A stretch of DNA of 64,000 nucleotides from Candidatus Bathyarchaeota archaeon (GTDB lineage Archaea > Thermoproteota > Bathyarchaeia > Bathyarchaeales > Bathycorpusculaceae). The notes beneath the pieces were generated by a model. It was not told the origin of the DNA and made no database searches. It saw nothing but the letters and a program-made list of their open reading frames with translations. The position numbers and the translations under genes are program-made. Each line of letters starts with the position of its first letter. Position 1 is the stretch's first letter. Positions 35,629 to 41,981 of the stretch are shown one piece after another. The DNA lies in contig JAOULW010000010.1 of assembly GCA_029881805.1 (NCBI GenBank), positions 1 to 64,000 of the forward strand, read 5' to 3'.

Positions 35629-36138
35629 TCACCGTTTTCCTAGAACGCTATCATCTGGGATTTTTGCTTTCACATAAAAGTACAATTCTTCAAATGCTTT
35701 ATTTACTGCATTCAGTTTCTCTTCAAGTTCCTCTAGTTTATCCTTAGAGCTATACCCCGTAAACGAACCCTGTATTCTGTCTCCACAACGAAAGTGCAAA
35801 ATTAGCTCAAATAACTCCTCATTAACTTTCTTTTGTTGGTCAGGTGTTGTTGGTTTAGCACAAATCTTAATCAAATCAATAAGGTCTGACTTGGTTATTG
35901 CTGAAATGTCGCTTGCCATTTTGTGATCAATTGGTCTTTTTTCTTTTTTAAACCTTTGGTATATCTCATCCGCAGGTGGAAAGATGAGTTTGATCTCACC
36001 TCTAATCCAAGCCAAAACGAAATCTTTGATGATTGCGTTTATTTCATCTTCTGAAAATATTGAAGTTGTCATCTTTTTCTCTGATGTACTTGCAGTATCG
36101 GCTTGGTCTGTATTGTCTTTCTTATCGTTACTTTCCAT
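35629..36138 (-). CDS. Charged protein of unknown function in element 1
   Basis: The 169-residue protein has a disordered, charged N-terminus (about 25 residues), a helical middle (DEINAIIKDFVLAWIRGEIK) and a coiled-coil end (SKDKLEELEEKLNAVNKAFE). Its ATG overlaps the end of the ribbon-helix-helix gene, and the zinc-ribbon gene follows after 8 bp, so the three form an operon. I recognise no family; it could be an accessory factor for transposition or a cargo gene. Confidence 0.6.
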   Translation of the reverse strand: MESNDKKDNTDQADTASTSEKKMTTSIFSEDEINAIIKDFVLAWIRGEIKLIFPPADEIYQRFKKEKRPIDHKMASDISAITKSDLIDLIKICAKPTTPDQQKKVNEELFELILHFRCGDRIQGSFTGYSSKDKLEELEEKLNAVNKAFEELYFYVKAKIPDDSVLGKR

Positions 36139-36295
36139 GTTTTTTCTCCTCTGGTTTACATGTTTCTATCCAATGTTGGATAGCTTCTTCCAACGCTTCG
36201 CTTATGTTTCCTTTCTTCATTCCTTTTCTTTCAAATACTGTTTTTCTAAATCTCTCTTCAAGCTCATCTTTCAAGACAATATTCATTTTACCCAT
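36128..36295 (-). CDS. Ribbon-helix-helix (CopG/Arc-like) DNA-binding protein
   Basis: The 55-residue protein has the pattern of a ribbon-helix-helix repressor: the strand MGKMNIVLKDELEERFRK, then KKGNISEALEEAIQHWIETC. Its ATG lies in a region divergent from the transposase start at 36389. TATA-like sequences and repeated AGAGATAGAG/CTATAGAG motifs fill the gap between the two genes. It is well placed to control both operons. The end overlaps the next gene by 11 bases. Confidence 0.65.
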   Translation of the reverse strand: MGKMNIVLKDELEERFRKTVFERKGMKKGNISEALEEAIQHWIETCKPEEKKHGK

Positions 36296-36388
36296 GCTTT
36301 ATCATCGATATATAGTGGAGAGATAGAGCGATATAAAGTTTTCTCTATAAACAGATAGCTTTATATGGTTAGAGAGCTATAGAGATAT

Positions 36389-37522
36389 GTGGCGATAGAA
36401 ATGTTGACGAACAACCGAGAGCAACGTGGAATGCAAATAGCTCAACAAGAAAACCAAATTAAAAGAATCGACGCTAACACTTACCTTGTTAAGTCTCAAT
36501 CAAATCAGGGTGAATATTGCGTTTCTAAAGACACTGATGGATGGAAATGCGAATGCCCCGACCATGTTTATAGGCATTTGAAGTGTAAACACATTTTTGC
36601 AGTCGAGTTTTCCGTTTCATTGAGAGCAGAGGTTGCAGTTAGAAGAATAGAGCCTATTGAGAATCTTACAGAATGCGTTTTTTGCGGTTCATCCAATATC
36701 GTGAAGGATGGAGTTAGACATAACAAGCATGGTGACTTACAAATCTATCTTTGCAAAAGTTGTGGTCATAACTTCACGATAAACTTGGGTTTTGAACGAA
36801 TGAGAGCAACACCACAAATAATCACATCAGCCATGCAACTCTACTTCACTGGAGAATCATTAAGAAATGTTCAAAAATTCCTTAGACTGCAAGGGGTAAA
36901 GGTTAGTCATGTTGCAATTCTGAAATGGATAAAAAAGTACGTGAGACTCATGGAGAATTATTTGGAAAAAATCAAGCCAAATGTAAGTGACACTTGGAGA
37001 GCAGACGAGCTTTACATCAAAATCAAAGGCAACATGAAATACTTGTTTGCTTTGATGGATGATGAAACACGCTTTTGGATAGCTCAAGAAGTAGCAGAAT
37101 CAAAATACAAACATGACGCAAGAAAACTCTTCCAATTAGGTGTGAAGGCTACAGGAAAGAAACCTATGACTCTAATAACTGATGGCTTGCCAGCTTATCA
37201 TGAGGCTTACAAAAAAGAATTTTGGACATTGAAAAACCCCAGAACAGAACACATTAGACATATTACGAATAGAGGAGACAGAAACAACAACAAGATGGAA
37301 AGATTTAACGGTGAAGTAAGAGATAGAGAAAAGACAATGAGAGGATTAAAGAAAAAGGATACACCGATACTCTCTGGCTATCAATTATTCCATAATTACA
37401 TCAGAGTTCACGAAGGATTAGATGGAAAGACTCCAGCAGAAGCATGTGGAATCAAAATAGAAGGAAAAAATAAATGGATTACTTTGATTCAAAATGCACG
37501 AATGACAACCAAAAGGAAGTAG
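36389..37522 (+). CDS. IS6-like DDE transposase with N-terminal SWIM zinc finger
   Basis: The 377-residue protein starts with a SWIM finger (CECPDHVYRHLKCKH, about residues 48-62). It is followed by a Cys4 zinc ribbon (CVFCGSSN...CKSCGH), a helix-turn-helix (ESLRNVQKFLRLQGVKVSHV) and a DDE catalytic core: D in WRADELYIKIKG, D in LITDGLPAYHEAY and E in NNKMERFNGEVRDREK. The core matches IS6/IS240-type transposases like the one in element 2, while the SWIM finger is an addition that probably binds DNA or protein. It starts with GTG at 36389 or ATG at 36401. All three catalytic residues are kept. Confidence 0.85.
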   Translation: MAIEMLTNNREQRGMQIAQQENQIKRIDANTYLVKSQSNQGEYCVSKDTDGWKCECPDHVYRHLKCKHIFAVEFSVSLRAEVAVRRIEPIENLTECVFCGSSNIVKDGVRHNKHGDLQIYLCKSCGHNFTINLGFERMRATPQIITSAMQLYFTGESLRNVQKFLRLQGVKVSHVAILKWIKKYVRLMENYLEKIKPNVSDTWRADELYIKIKGNMKYLFALMDDETRFWIAQEVAESKYKHDARKLFQLGVKATGKKPMTLITDGLPAYHEAYKKEFWTLKNPRTEHIRHITNRGDRNNNKMERFNGEVRDREKTMRGLKKKDTPILSGYQLFHNYIRVHEGLDGKTPAEACGIKIEGKNKWITLIQNARMTTKRK

Positions 37523-37528
37523 TTGTGT

Positions 37529-37813
37529 TTATGTAAAGCAGTATCCTTGTGATTTTAATTCTTTTAGATAGTCTTCATTCGTTAAAGGGCAATTAATCAA
37601 ATCTATGAATTGGTTTTTTTCCAATTTTACCTGTATGGCCATTCGGTTAATCAAATAATCATCAATCTCGTTGCTTCCATGACTTACGAAAGTGAAAATC
37701 GATGTTTTTTTACTATTGACATGAAAAACAAGATGTTTATGGTCGCTTTCTGATGGAGAAAACCCTTTCCGTTTTAGACCATTGACTACTTCCCTTTTTT
37801 TAAGAACAGTCAT
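37529..37813 (-). CDS. HicA/YcfA-like small protein, possible toxin
   Basis: In the 94-residue protein, KKREVVNGLKRKGFSPSESD and KHLVFHVNSKKTSIFTFVSHG, then EIDDYLINRMAIQVKL, follow the plan of HicA-type mRNA interferases (helix, strand with a His-containing loop, strand, helix). The His of DHKHLVF is at the place of the HicA catalytic His, though the usual GSH is absent. It is the last gene of a three-gene operon with two proteins of unknown function and sits tail-to-tail with the transposase. A toxin-antitoxin role is suggested but the antitoxin is not the usual HicB. Confidence 0.5.
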   Translation of the reverse strand: MTVLKKREVVNGLKRKGFSPSESDHKHLVFHVNSKKTSIFTFVSHGSNEIDDYLINRMAIQVKLEKNQFIDLINCPLTNEDYLKELKSQGYCFT

Positions 37814-37832
37814 TAGGGCAACTATCCCCTTG

Positions 37833-38354
37833 TTATTGCTTAATATGACTCAAGATTTTTCCTTTAAGTTCCTTTGCATCATCTGTTAGTTTGCTATCAT
37901 CTTCTTGTCCGTATTCTTTCCAGATAAACAGAATTTCCTCTTGAAAGTTTTTGATACAATCTTCCCTTTTAGCTGAGATAGAAAATATGCCAAACTCCTC
38001 GTTTTGACAAAAATAAGCATTATCATGATAGGCAATACTAGCGGTAATGGGTTCCGCAAATCGCAGTTTTGCACCATCCACGTCAATATGGTCTAAGGCA
38101 ACAAGGTAAACTGCGTTCTCATCAAATATTGGAGTTCGTGTAAGCGTTTTCATAAAATCGGGTATGACGTAATTTCGTGTAGTAGTTGCATTCGCACTAC
38201 TCTCGCCAGCAGTAATATTATTAGCAGACCACGTTGTTTCAGAAATAGTCATACCTTGCCCAGAAGAGCTCCATGCGACTATCTCCATATCTGACATTTT
38301 GAACGGATATTTTGGTATTGACCTAACAACAGTTTGTTGAGCCATTACGCTCAC
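37833..38354 (-). CDS. Unknown protein, middle gene of element 1 operon
   Basis: The 173-residue soluble protein is strand-rich in the first 110 residues (MTISETTWSANNITAG, later IVAWSSSGQG) and helical at the end (KREDCIKNFQEEILFIWKEYG). The last part looks like an immunity- or antitoxin-type tail. It lies 19 bp from the HicA-like gene and 2 bp from the preceding small gene on the same strand. No known domain is recognised. Confidence 0.55.
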   Translation of the reverse strand: MSVMAQQTVVRSIPKYPFKMSDMEIVAWSSSGQGMTISETTWSANNITAGESSANATTTRNYVIPDFMKTLTRTPIFDENAVYLVALDHIDVDGAKLRFAEPITASIAYHDNAYFCQNEEFGIFSISAKREDCIKNFQEEILFIWKEYGQEDDSKLTDDAKELKGKILSHIKQ

Positions 38355-38356
38355 TT

Positions 38357-38581
38357 TTATTTCTTTTCCTCAACACTAACCACGGGAACTGACTTTACGA
38401 AATAGTTATCTCTACCTATTGCTTCCTCTTTCTCATCCAAACGATAAACTTCCGCAAGAATAACTCTCATTTTCATTATTCTGCCATCGCTCAGTTCATA
38501 TTCGCTGAATCCCTCATTAATTACCTTAAAGCTTAATTGTTCCGCATTGACCATTTGACCTTTCGAACCTCTTATCTGCAT
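38357..38581 (-). CDS. Unknown small protein, first gene of element 1 operon
   Basis: The 74-residue protein is strand-rich in the middle (FKVINEGFSEYELSDGRIMK, then VILAEVYRLDE), which could be a small beta-barrel. GGTGA precedes the ATG, and a TATA-like CTTATAATA lies further upstream inside the element. It leads the operon with the two genes that follow. The function is unknown. Confidence 0.55.
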   Translation of the reverse strand: MQIRGSKGQMVNAEQLSFKVINEGFSEYELSDGRIMKMRVILAEVYRLDEKEEAIGRDNYFVKSVPVVSVEEKK

Positions 38582-38780
38582 TACATTTCACCAGAAGTAC
38601 TACTACTAGACTCTAAAGAGATAAAGGTATTTGGGGTATTATAAGCTTTTATGAATCTTAGTTCTATGTCATTATGTTATGACAAATGGTTAATGACAGA
38701 CTCCCGTTACTTTTCTTCTAGCTTGTCTCCTCTTATGTTTCGTGTATTTTCTACCCATTCACATCACCAAAAGAAAAATC

Positions 38781-38831
38781 ATCCGATGAGAGTTAACAGC
38801 CAAACTTCTCCGATGACAAGTTACCAGAACC
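38781..38831 (-). repeat. Element 1 right terminal inverted repeat
   Basis: Read on the minus strand, it starts at 38831 with GGTTCTGGTAACTT. It has the motif GGTAACTTGTCATCGG (38825-38810) and then GTTAACTCTCATCGGAT (38797-38781), mirroring the left end with a few substitutions. Confidence 0.7.
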
Positions 38832-38840
38832 CTTTTGAAG
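38832..38840. repeat. Target-site copy shared by both elements
   Basis: CTTTTGAAG lies between the right tip of element 1 and the left tip of element 2. It serves as right duplication of the first and left duplication of the second. Confidence 0.65.
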
Positions 38841-38864
38841 GATACTGTTAACTTATTAGGGATA
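38841..38864 (+). repeat. Element 2 left terminal inverted repeat
   Basis: GATACTGTTAACTTATTAGG continues to 38864. It is matched by the right end (44865-44888) on the other strand with one T/C difference. Confidence 0.75.
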
Positions 38865-38896
38865 GAGAGTCTGAAGCGTTTGTTATTAAATATGTG

Positions 38897-40411
38897 TTAT
38901 GGAAGTAGGAGAAGAATACTCAAAGGAACGATGGCATATTTTTTACGAATTTCAAGTCGGTTTTTTGATGTAATTATGCCAAAGTCATGAGAACAGCTAG
39001 TTTTCATGAAATCGTATATTCCTTGTGCGTCATTTTTCTGGATGTTATCGGAATATTTGACTTCTATAGGTAGGTATTTACCATCTAGGTCTATTGTGAA
39101 ATCCATTTCTCTTTTCTTACTTTTCCAGTAGTAAACATAGTTTGATGGATCGAAAAGAGAACTTGGGTTCAAATTAAACATGAAACGTGAAAGGTGATTG
39201 CTAACTACACATTCTATCAATTTGCTTTTGTTTTCTTGTGAACTCATGAATTTCTGTGAGAGGTCAAACGCTTTTTTACCATATACCCAACTCCTGCAAG
39301 CATGAAATATGAAGGGGTCCTGAAAGTAGATCTTTTTGTTGCCTACATAGTCAGGGGAAGATTTCTCTACGCTTAGTTGATAAAAGTAGGTGACTACAAA
39401 ACTGTCTTTCAGAATATTAACATAAGATTCAGCTGTCTTCGAGTCTCTAATGTCTGTTCCATTTCTTAGATCATTCCAACTTACATGACTTGAGAGAACT
39501 TCAAATATTCTTCTCAATACTTGCCTTGCGTAATTCTCATCATATCCCCATCTGCAAACATCCCTAATCATTTGACTGACAAAGGTTGCATAGGTATCTT
39601 CTGCTATCTTTCGCTTTGAAATATATTGATGGGTAGCTTGTGCTATTCCACCAGTTAACAAATACTGATCCAGTAACAGTTCTAGTTCCTTAGTAAAGAG
39701 AGCTAGTCTTTTTAGTTCAGAGGGGATTTCGCCATGTGCTAAAGCTAGGAACACGTCTTTTCGGTTCTTAAGAGACAAAAGCCACAAATCCTTGATTTCA
39801 TTAGACAATTTTGGTTCAAGCGTTTCTACATACTCTGAGAATTTTGCCGAAAGCAATATTCTATCAGGAGATGCATACTTCAATTTATCAACTTTGCCTC
39901 TTCTACCTGCAAGAGACTCAGAACCCTTTCTAAGATCAATACTATGAGAACCTGTTAAGATAACTGTGCAATCTCTAAATCTTCCAGCATCAATAAGCAG
40001 TTTAGCTGCCTTTTGCCACTCTTTCAACATAGAGATTTCATCGATGAAAAGGAAAGCCCATTGATCTCCTCTCCTTTGTTGGTTTAAATAAGTGTCAATC
40101 ACAGTCATTAACTGTTTGGGAGTTTCTACAGCATCGCAAGGGAAAAAGAAAATGTTGCTTGGCGACACTCCTTCTTCTTCTAGAAGTTTCTTTATCTGCA
40201 ATTTAAGTAGAGTAGTTTTGCCTACTCGTCTAGGTCCTCTGAGAATGTAGATAACCTCTTCATCTTCAATTGTTTCGCTTAATCTAGGTTTCCATTTGAA
40301 AGCGGATTGCAGCCAATCACATATGTTTACATCATCTGATGGAAACTTGTTTGTTTGCCACCACTTGTTCCAATAAACAAGTTCACTTATGCTCATGTTA
40401 TTAAAGGTCAT
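38897..40411 (-). CDS. AAA ATPase with C-terminal DUF4143/PD-(D/E)XK-like domain
   Basis: The 504-residue ATPase has Walker A LRGPRRVGKTTLLKLQI (about residues 51-67), Walker B WAFLFIDEISMLKEW and the sensor segment VILTGSHSIDL. The C-terminal part, with MDFTIDLDGKYLPIEVKYSD (Asp...Glu-x-Lys), is the restriction-nuclease-like fold seen in DUF4143 proteins. Such ATPases are abundant and mobile in archaea; their role is unclear (defence, element maintenance). It ends just inside the left terminal repeat of element 2 and is the last gene of the transposase operon. Confidence 0.85.
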   Translation of the reverse strand: MTFNNMSISELVYWNKWWQTNKFPSDDVNICDWLQSAFKWKPRLSETIEDEEVIYILRGPRRVGKTTLLKLQIKKLLEEEGVSPSNIFFFPCDAVETPKQLMTVIDTYLNQQRRGDQWAFLFIDEISMLKEWQKAAKLLIDAGRFRDCTVILTGSHSIDLRKGSESLAGRRGKVDKLKYASPDRILLSAKFSEYVETLEPKLSNEIKDLWLLSLKNRKDVFLALAHGEIPSELKRLALFTKELELLLDQYLLTGGIAQATHQYISKRKIAEDTYATFVSQMIRDVCRWGYDENYARQVLRRIFEVLSSHVSWNDLRNGTDIRDSKTAESYVNILKDSFVVTYFYQLSVEKSSPDYVGNKKIYFQDPFIFHACRSWVYGKKAFDLSQKFMSSQENKSKLIECVVSNHLSRFMFNLNPSSLFDPSNYVYYWKSKKREMDFTIDLDGKYLPIEVKYSDNIQKNDAQGIYDFMKTSCSHDFGIITSKNRLEIRKKYAIVPLSILLLLP

Positions 40412-40494
40412 ATTTGGAATCTATTCCGAATCTCTTTATAAAAGCTTTCGGAATCCATTCCATACTCATTTATAAAGACTTATGGAATTAATTC

Positions 40495-40686
40495 CTAAAG
40501 TTGAAGATCCCTAAACCTAGTCTTGCCTTTGCTTGCCTCAACCTTCGCTTTTATTTTTCCTTCCCACTCTTTTTGAGTGAGAACTCCTTTTTCTTCCAAA
40601 AGCTCAACCAAAGCACTAAGCATATCATCAAAAACGTCGACTTCTTCAGCTATCTCACGTAGAAGATCCTTATTCTTTTTTGCCAT
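40495..40686 (-). CDS. Small acidic helical protein in element 2
   Basis: The 63-residue frame starts at ATG 40686 (MAKKNKDLLREIAEEVDVFD). It is helical (DDMLSALVELLEEKGVLTQK) and ends with a basic stretch (ASKGKTRFRDLQL). The start overlaps the ribbon-helix-helix gene upstream. It could be an antitoxin or an accessory subunit of the ATPase downstream. No family is recognised. Confidence 0.5.
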   Translation of the reverse strand: MAKKNKDLLREIAEEVDVFDDMLSALVELLEEKGVLTQKEWEGKIKAKVEASKGKTRFRDLQL

Positions 40687-40843
40687 TATGTCCAACCTTC
40701 TTATTCAGGTATCCCTTTTCAGAAAGATAAGCTATAACAACATTTCTCACGATTTCACTATCACTCTCACCAATCTTGCCTTTTAGATCGCCATTAATAA
40801 TTTTCCATATTCCACTAGGCAGACTAACTAAAATTCTCTTCAT
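40670..40843 (-). CDS. Ribbon-helix-helix protein coupled to the element 2 transposase
   Basis: The 57-residue protein, MKRILVSLPSGIWKIINGDL followed by GESDSEIVRNVVIAYLSEKG, has a clear strand plus two-helix ribbon-helix-helix plan. Its ATG overlaps the TGA of the transposase (ATGA), so the two are translationally coupled. It probably regulates the promoter with the palindrome at 41739-41757. It is too short for many gene finders. Confidence 0.65.
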   Translation of the reverse strand: MKRILVSLPSGIWKIINGDLKGKIGESDSEIVRNVVIAYLSEKGYLNKKVGHNGKKE

Positions 40844-41730
40844 TTAACCATCACCTCTACAGCTAAAGGTTCTTTCTCTGATAACTTTTCTTCTGCCCTA
40901 TTCTTGATAGCTTTCTTGATTAGACTATGCCAGCTACCTTCCATGTCTATTCCCGACGCTTGAGCTGGCGTTTTACCGAGAGATTGATGTTTTCGCACAT
41001 AATTATAATGTGCAACCCAACCTTCCAGCAATATTCTCACAGTTTCTTCTCCTTTCAAACCCCTCATAGGTTTTATCCTATCTTTCAATGTTCCGTGAAG
41101 CCTCTCTACAGAATTGTTGCTATTAACAGCTCTAATGCCAACTTTCCTAATTAGCTCAGGTCTTGTATCTTTCCTTAGTGTTCTAAAAACTTTGTTATAG
41201 CCTTGTACATATGCTGGCAATCCATCTACATAAATCGAGATTGGTTTTCTCTTAGCGATTTTCAAACTCTTCCCAAAAAGGGCGATAGCATCTTCAGCAG
41301 TTCTAGCACCCGACAAGTGACTAGCTACTAGAAACTTTGTTTGTTCATCTATGATTTCCCAGAACCACTTCTGAACACCTTTACATTTAATTGCAGTTTC
41401 ATCTACTTTATAAATCCCCACAAGGATTGGATTAAGAGTCTCAACAAACTCAGATACAAGCTCTGAATATTTTTTCATCCACTTCCAAATGCTTACCTGA
41501 CTAACCTTAACATCAAAAATCTTGTCAATCTGAGCCTGAACTTTACGAACACTAAGCCCTTCAAAATAGAGATCAATTGCAGTAGCAATAATCCTTCCCT
41601 TAGTCCTCATTTTGGGATAAGCCTTTGGCTCAACAAATTTGTGACCACAATTCTTGCAGAGATAAAACTGCTTTTCGTTAACATGACCATTCTTCACAAC
41701 ATTCTCAGAGCCACAGTATTTGCATATCAT
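40840..41730 (-). CDS. IS6-like DDE transposase of element 2
   Basis: The 296-residue protein has an N-terminal zinc ribbon ICKYCGSENVVKNGH...CKNCGHKF, a helix-turn-helix (LSVRKVQAQIDKIFDVKVSQ) and a complete DDE core: D in YKVDETAIKCKG, D in SIYVDGLPAYVQGY and E in NSNNSVERLHGTLKDR. The C-terminal YNYVRKHQSLGKTPAQASGI is typical of IS6/IS240 enzymes. It leads an operon with three further genes to the left end. It has no SWIM finger, unlike the element 1 enzyme. Confidence 0.88.
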   Translation of the reverse strand: MICKYCGSENVVKNGHVNEKQFYLCKNCGHKFVEPKAYPKMRTKGRIIATAIDLYFEGLSVRKVQAQIDKIFDVKVSQVSIWKWMKKYSELVSEFVETLNPILVGIYKVDETAIKCKGVQKWFWEIIDEQTKFLVASHLSGARTAEDAIALFGKSLKIAKRKPISIYVDGLPAYVQGYNKVFRTLRKDTRPELIRKVGIRAVNSNNSVERLHGTLKDRIKPMRGLKGEETVRILLEGWVAHYNYVRKHQSLGKTPAQASGIDMEGSWHSLIKKAIKNRAEEKLSEKEPLAVEVMVK

Positions 41731-41738
41731 CTCTATAT

Positions 41739-41757
41739 CGCCTATGATATATAGGCG
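41739..41757. promoter_or_regulatory. Palindrome before the element 2 transposase
   Basis: A perfect inverted repeat, CGCCTAT-GATAT-ATAGGCG, lies 8 bp before the transposase ATG at 41730, over AT-rich promoter-like sequence. A further half-site CATAGG follows at 41759. It is a likely operator for one of the ribbon-helix-helix proteins of the element. Confidence 0.55.
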
Positions 41758-41813
41758 ACATAGGCATTTATAAAGCTTATGGTTGTTATAGTAACGTATA
41801 AATAAGCATAACC

Positions 41814-41981
41814 ATGATAGAGAGTATAGATGGTATAATGACTGGGGATTTCACAACCATCCGAATCTCAAAGAAAATGAGAGACAAACTTAAAGCCTTA
41901 GGGAAGAAAGGCGAGACTTACGATGAAATTATTGAACGTATGTTCACAGTTCTAGAAGAGAGAGAAAAATGTACACGATAG
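41814..41981 (+). CDS. Ribbon-helix-helix protein (VapB-like/antitoxin style)
   Basis: The 55-residue protein contains FTTIRISKKMRDKLKALGKK and ETYDEIIERMFTVLEE, the standard archaeal ribbon-helix-helix antitoxin or repressor pattern. A TATA-like GTATAAATA lies just upstream. Its end overlaps the restriction-modification gene, so it probably acts as its control protein, comparable in position to C proteins of bacterial systems. Confidence 0.65.
   Translation: MIESIDGIMTGDFTTIRISKKMRDKLKALGKKGETYDEIIERMFTVLEEREKCTR

Larger units (their letters stand above)
35378..38831. mobile_element. Element 1: 3.45-kb IS6-like unit transposon with cargo
   Basis: The element is bounded by inverted ends starting GGTTCTGGTAACTT and flanked by an 8-bp duplication (35370-35377 and 38832-38839). 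Each end carries two copies of a motif close to GGTAACTnTCrTCGG. Inside are a zinc-ribbon gene, a charged protein, a ribbon-helix-helix gene, a SWIM-finger DDE transposase and a three-gene operon with a HicA-like member. A transposase inside a larger unit, rather than an 0.8-1.3 kb simple IS, is unusual for this transposase type. The boundaries are read directly from the sequence; that it moves as a unit is inference. Confidence 0.72.
38582..38896. other. Junction region of elements 1 and 2 without genes
   Basis: This stretch holds the promoter of the minus-strand operon of element 1, its right terminal repeat (38781-38831), the shared target copy (38832-38840) and the left terminal repeat of element 2 (38841-38864). 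A plus-strand frame over 38651-38851 runs across the repeats and is not considered a gene. Confidence 0.6.

Noticed and set aside
37542-37551. CAGTATCCTT just after the element 1 transposase, identical to part of the element 2 end
   Set aside because: It could be an internal IS end, but no matching inverted copy lies upstream of the transposase start, so ten bases may be chance.
38651-38851. Plus-strand frame of 66 residues
   Set aside because: It runs through the end repeats of element 1 and into element 2; its codons are explained by the repeats.
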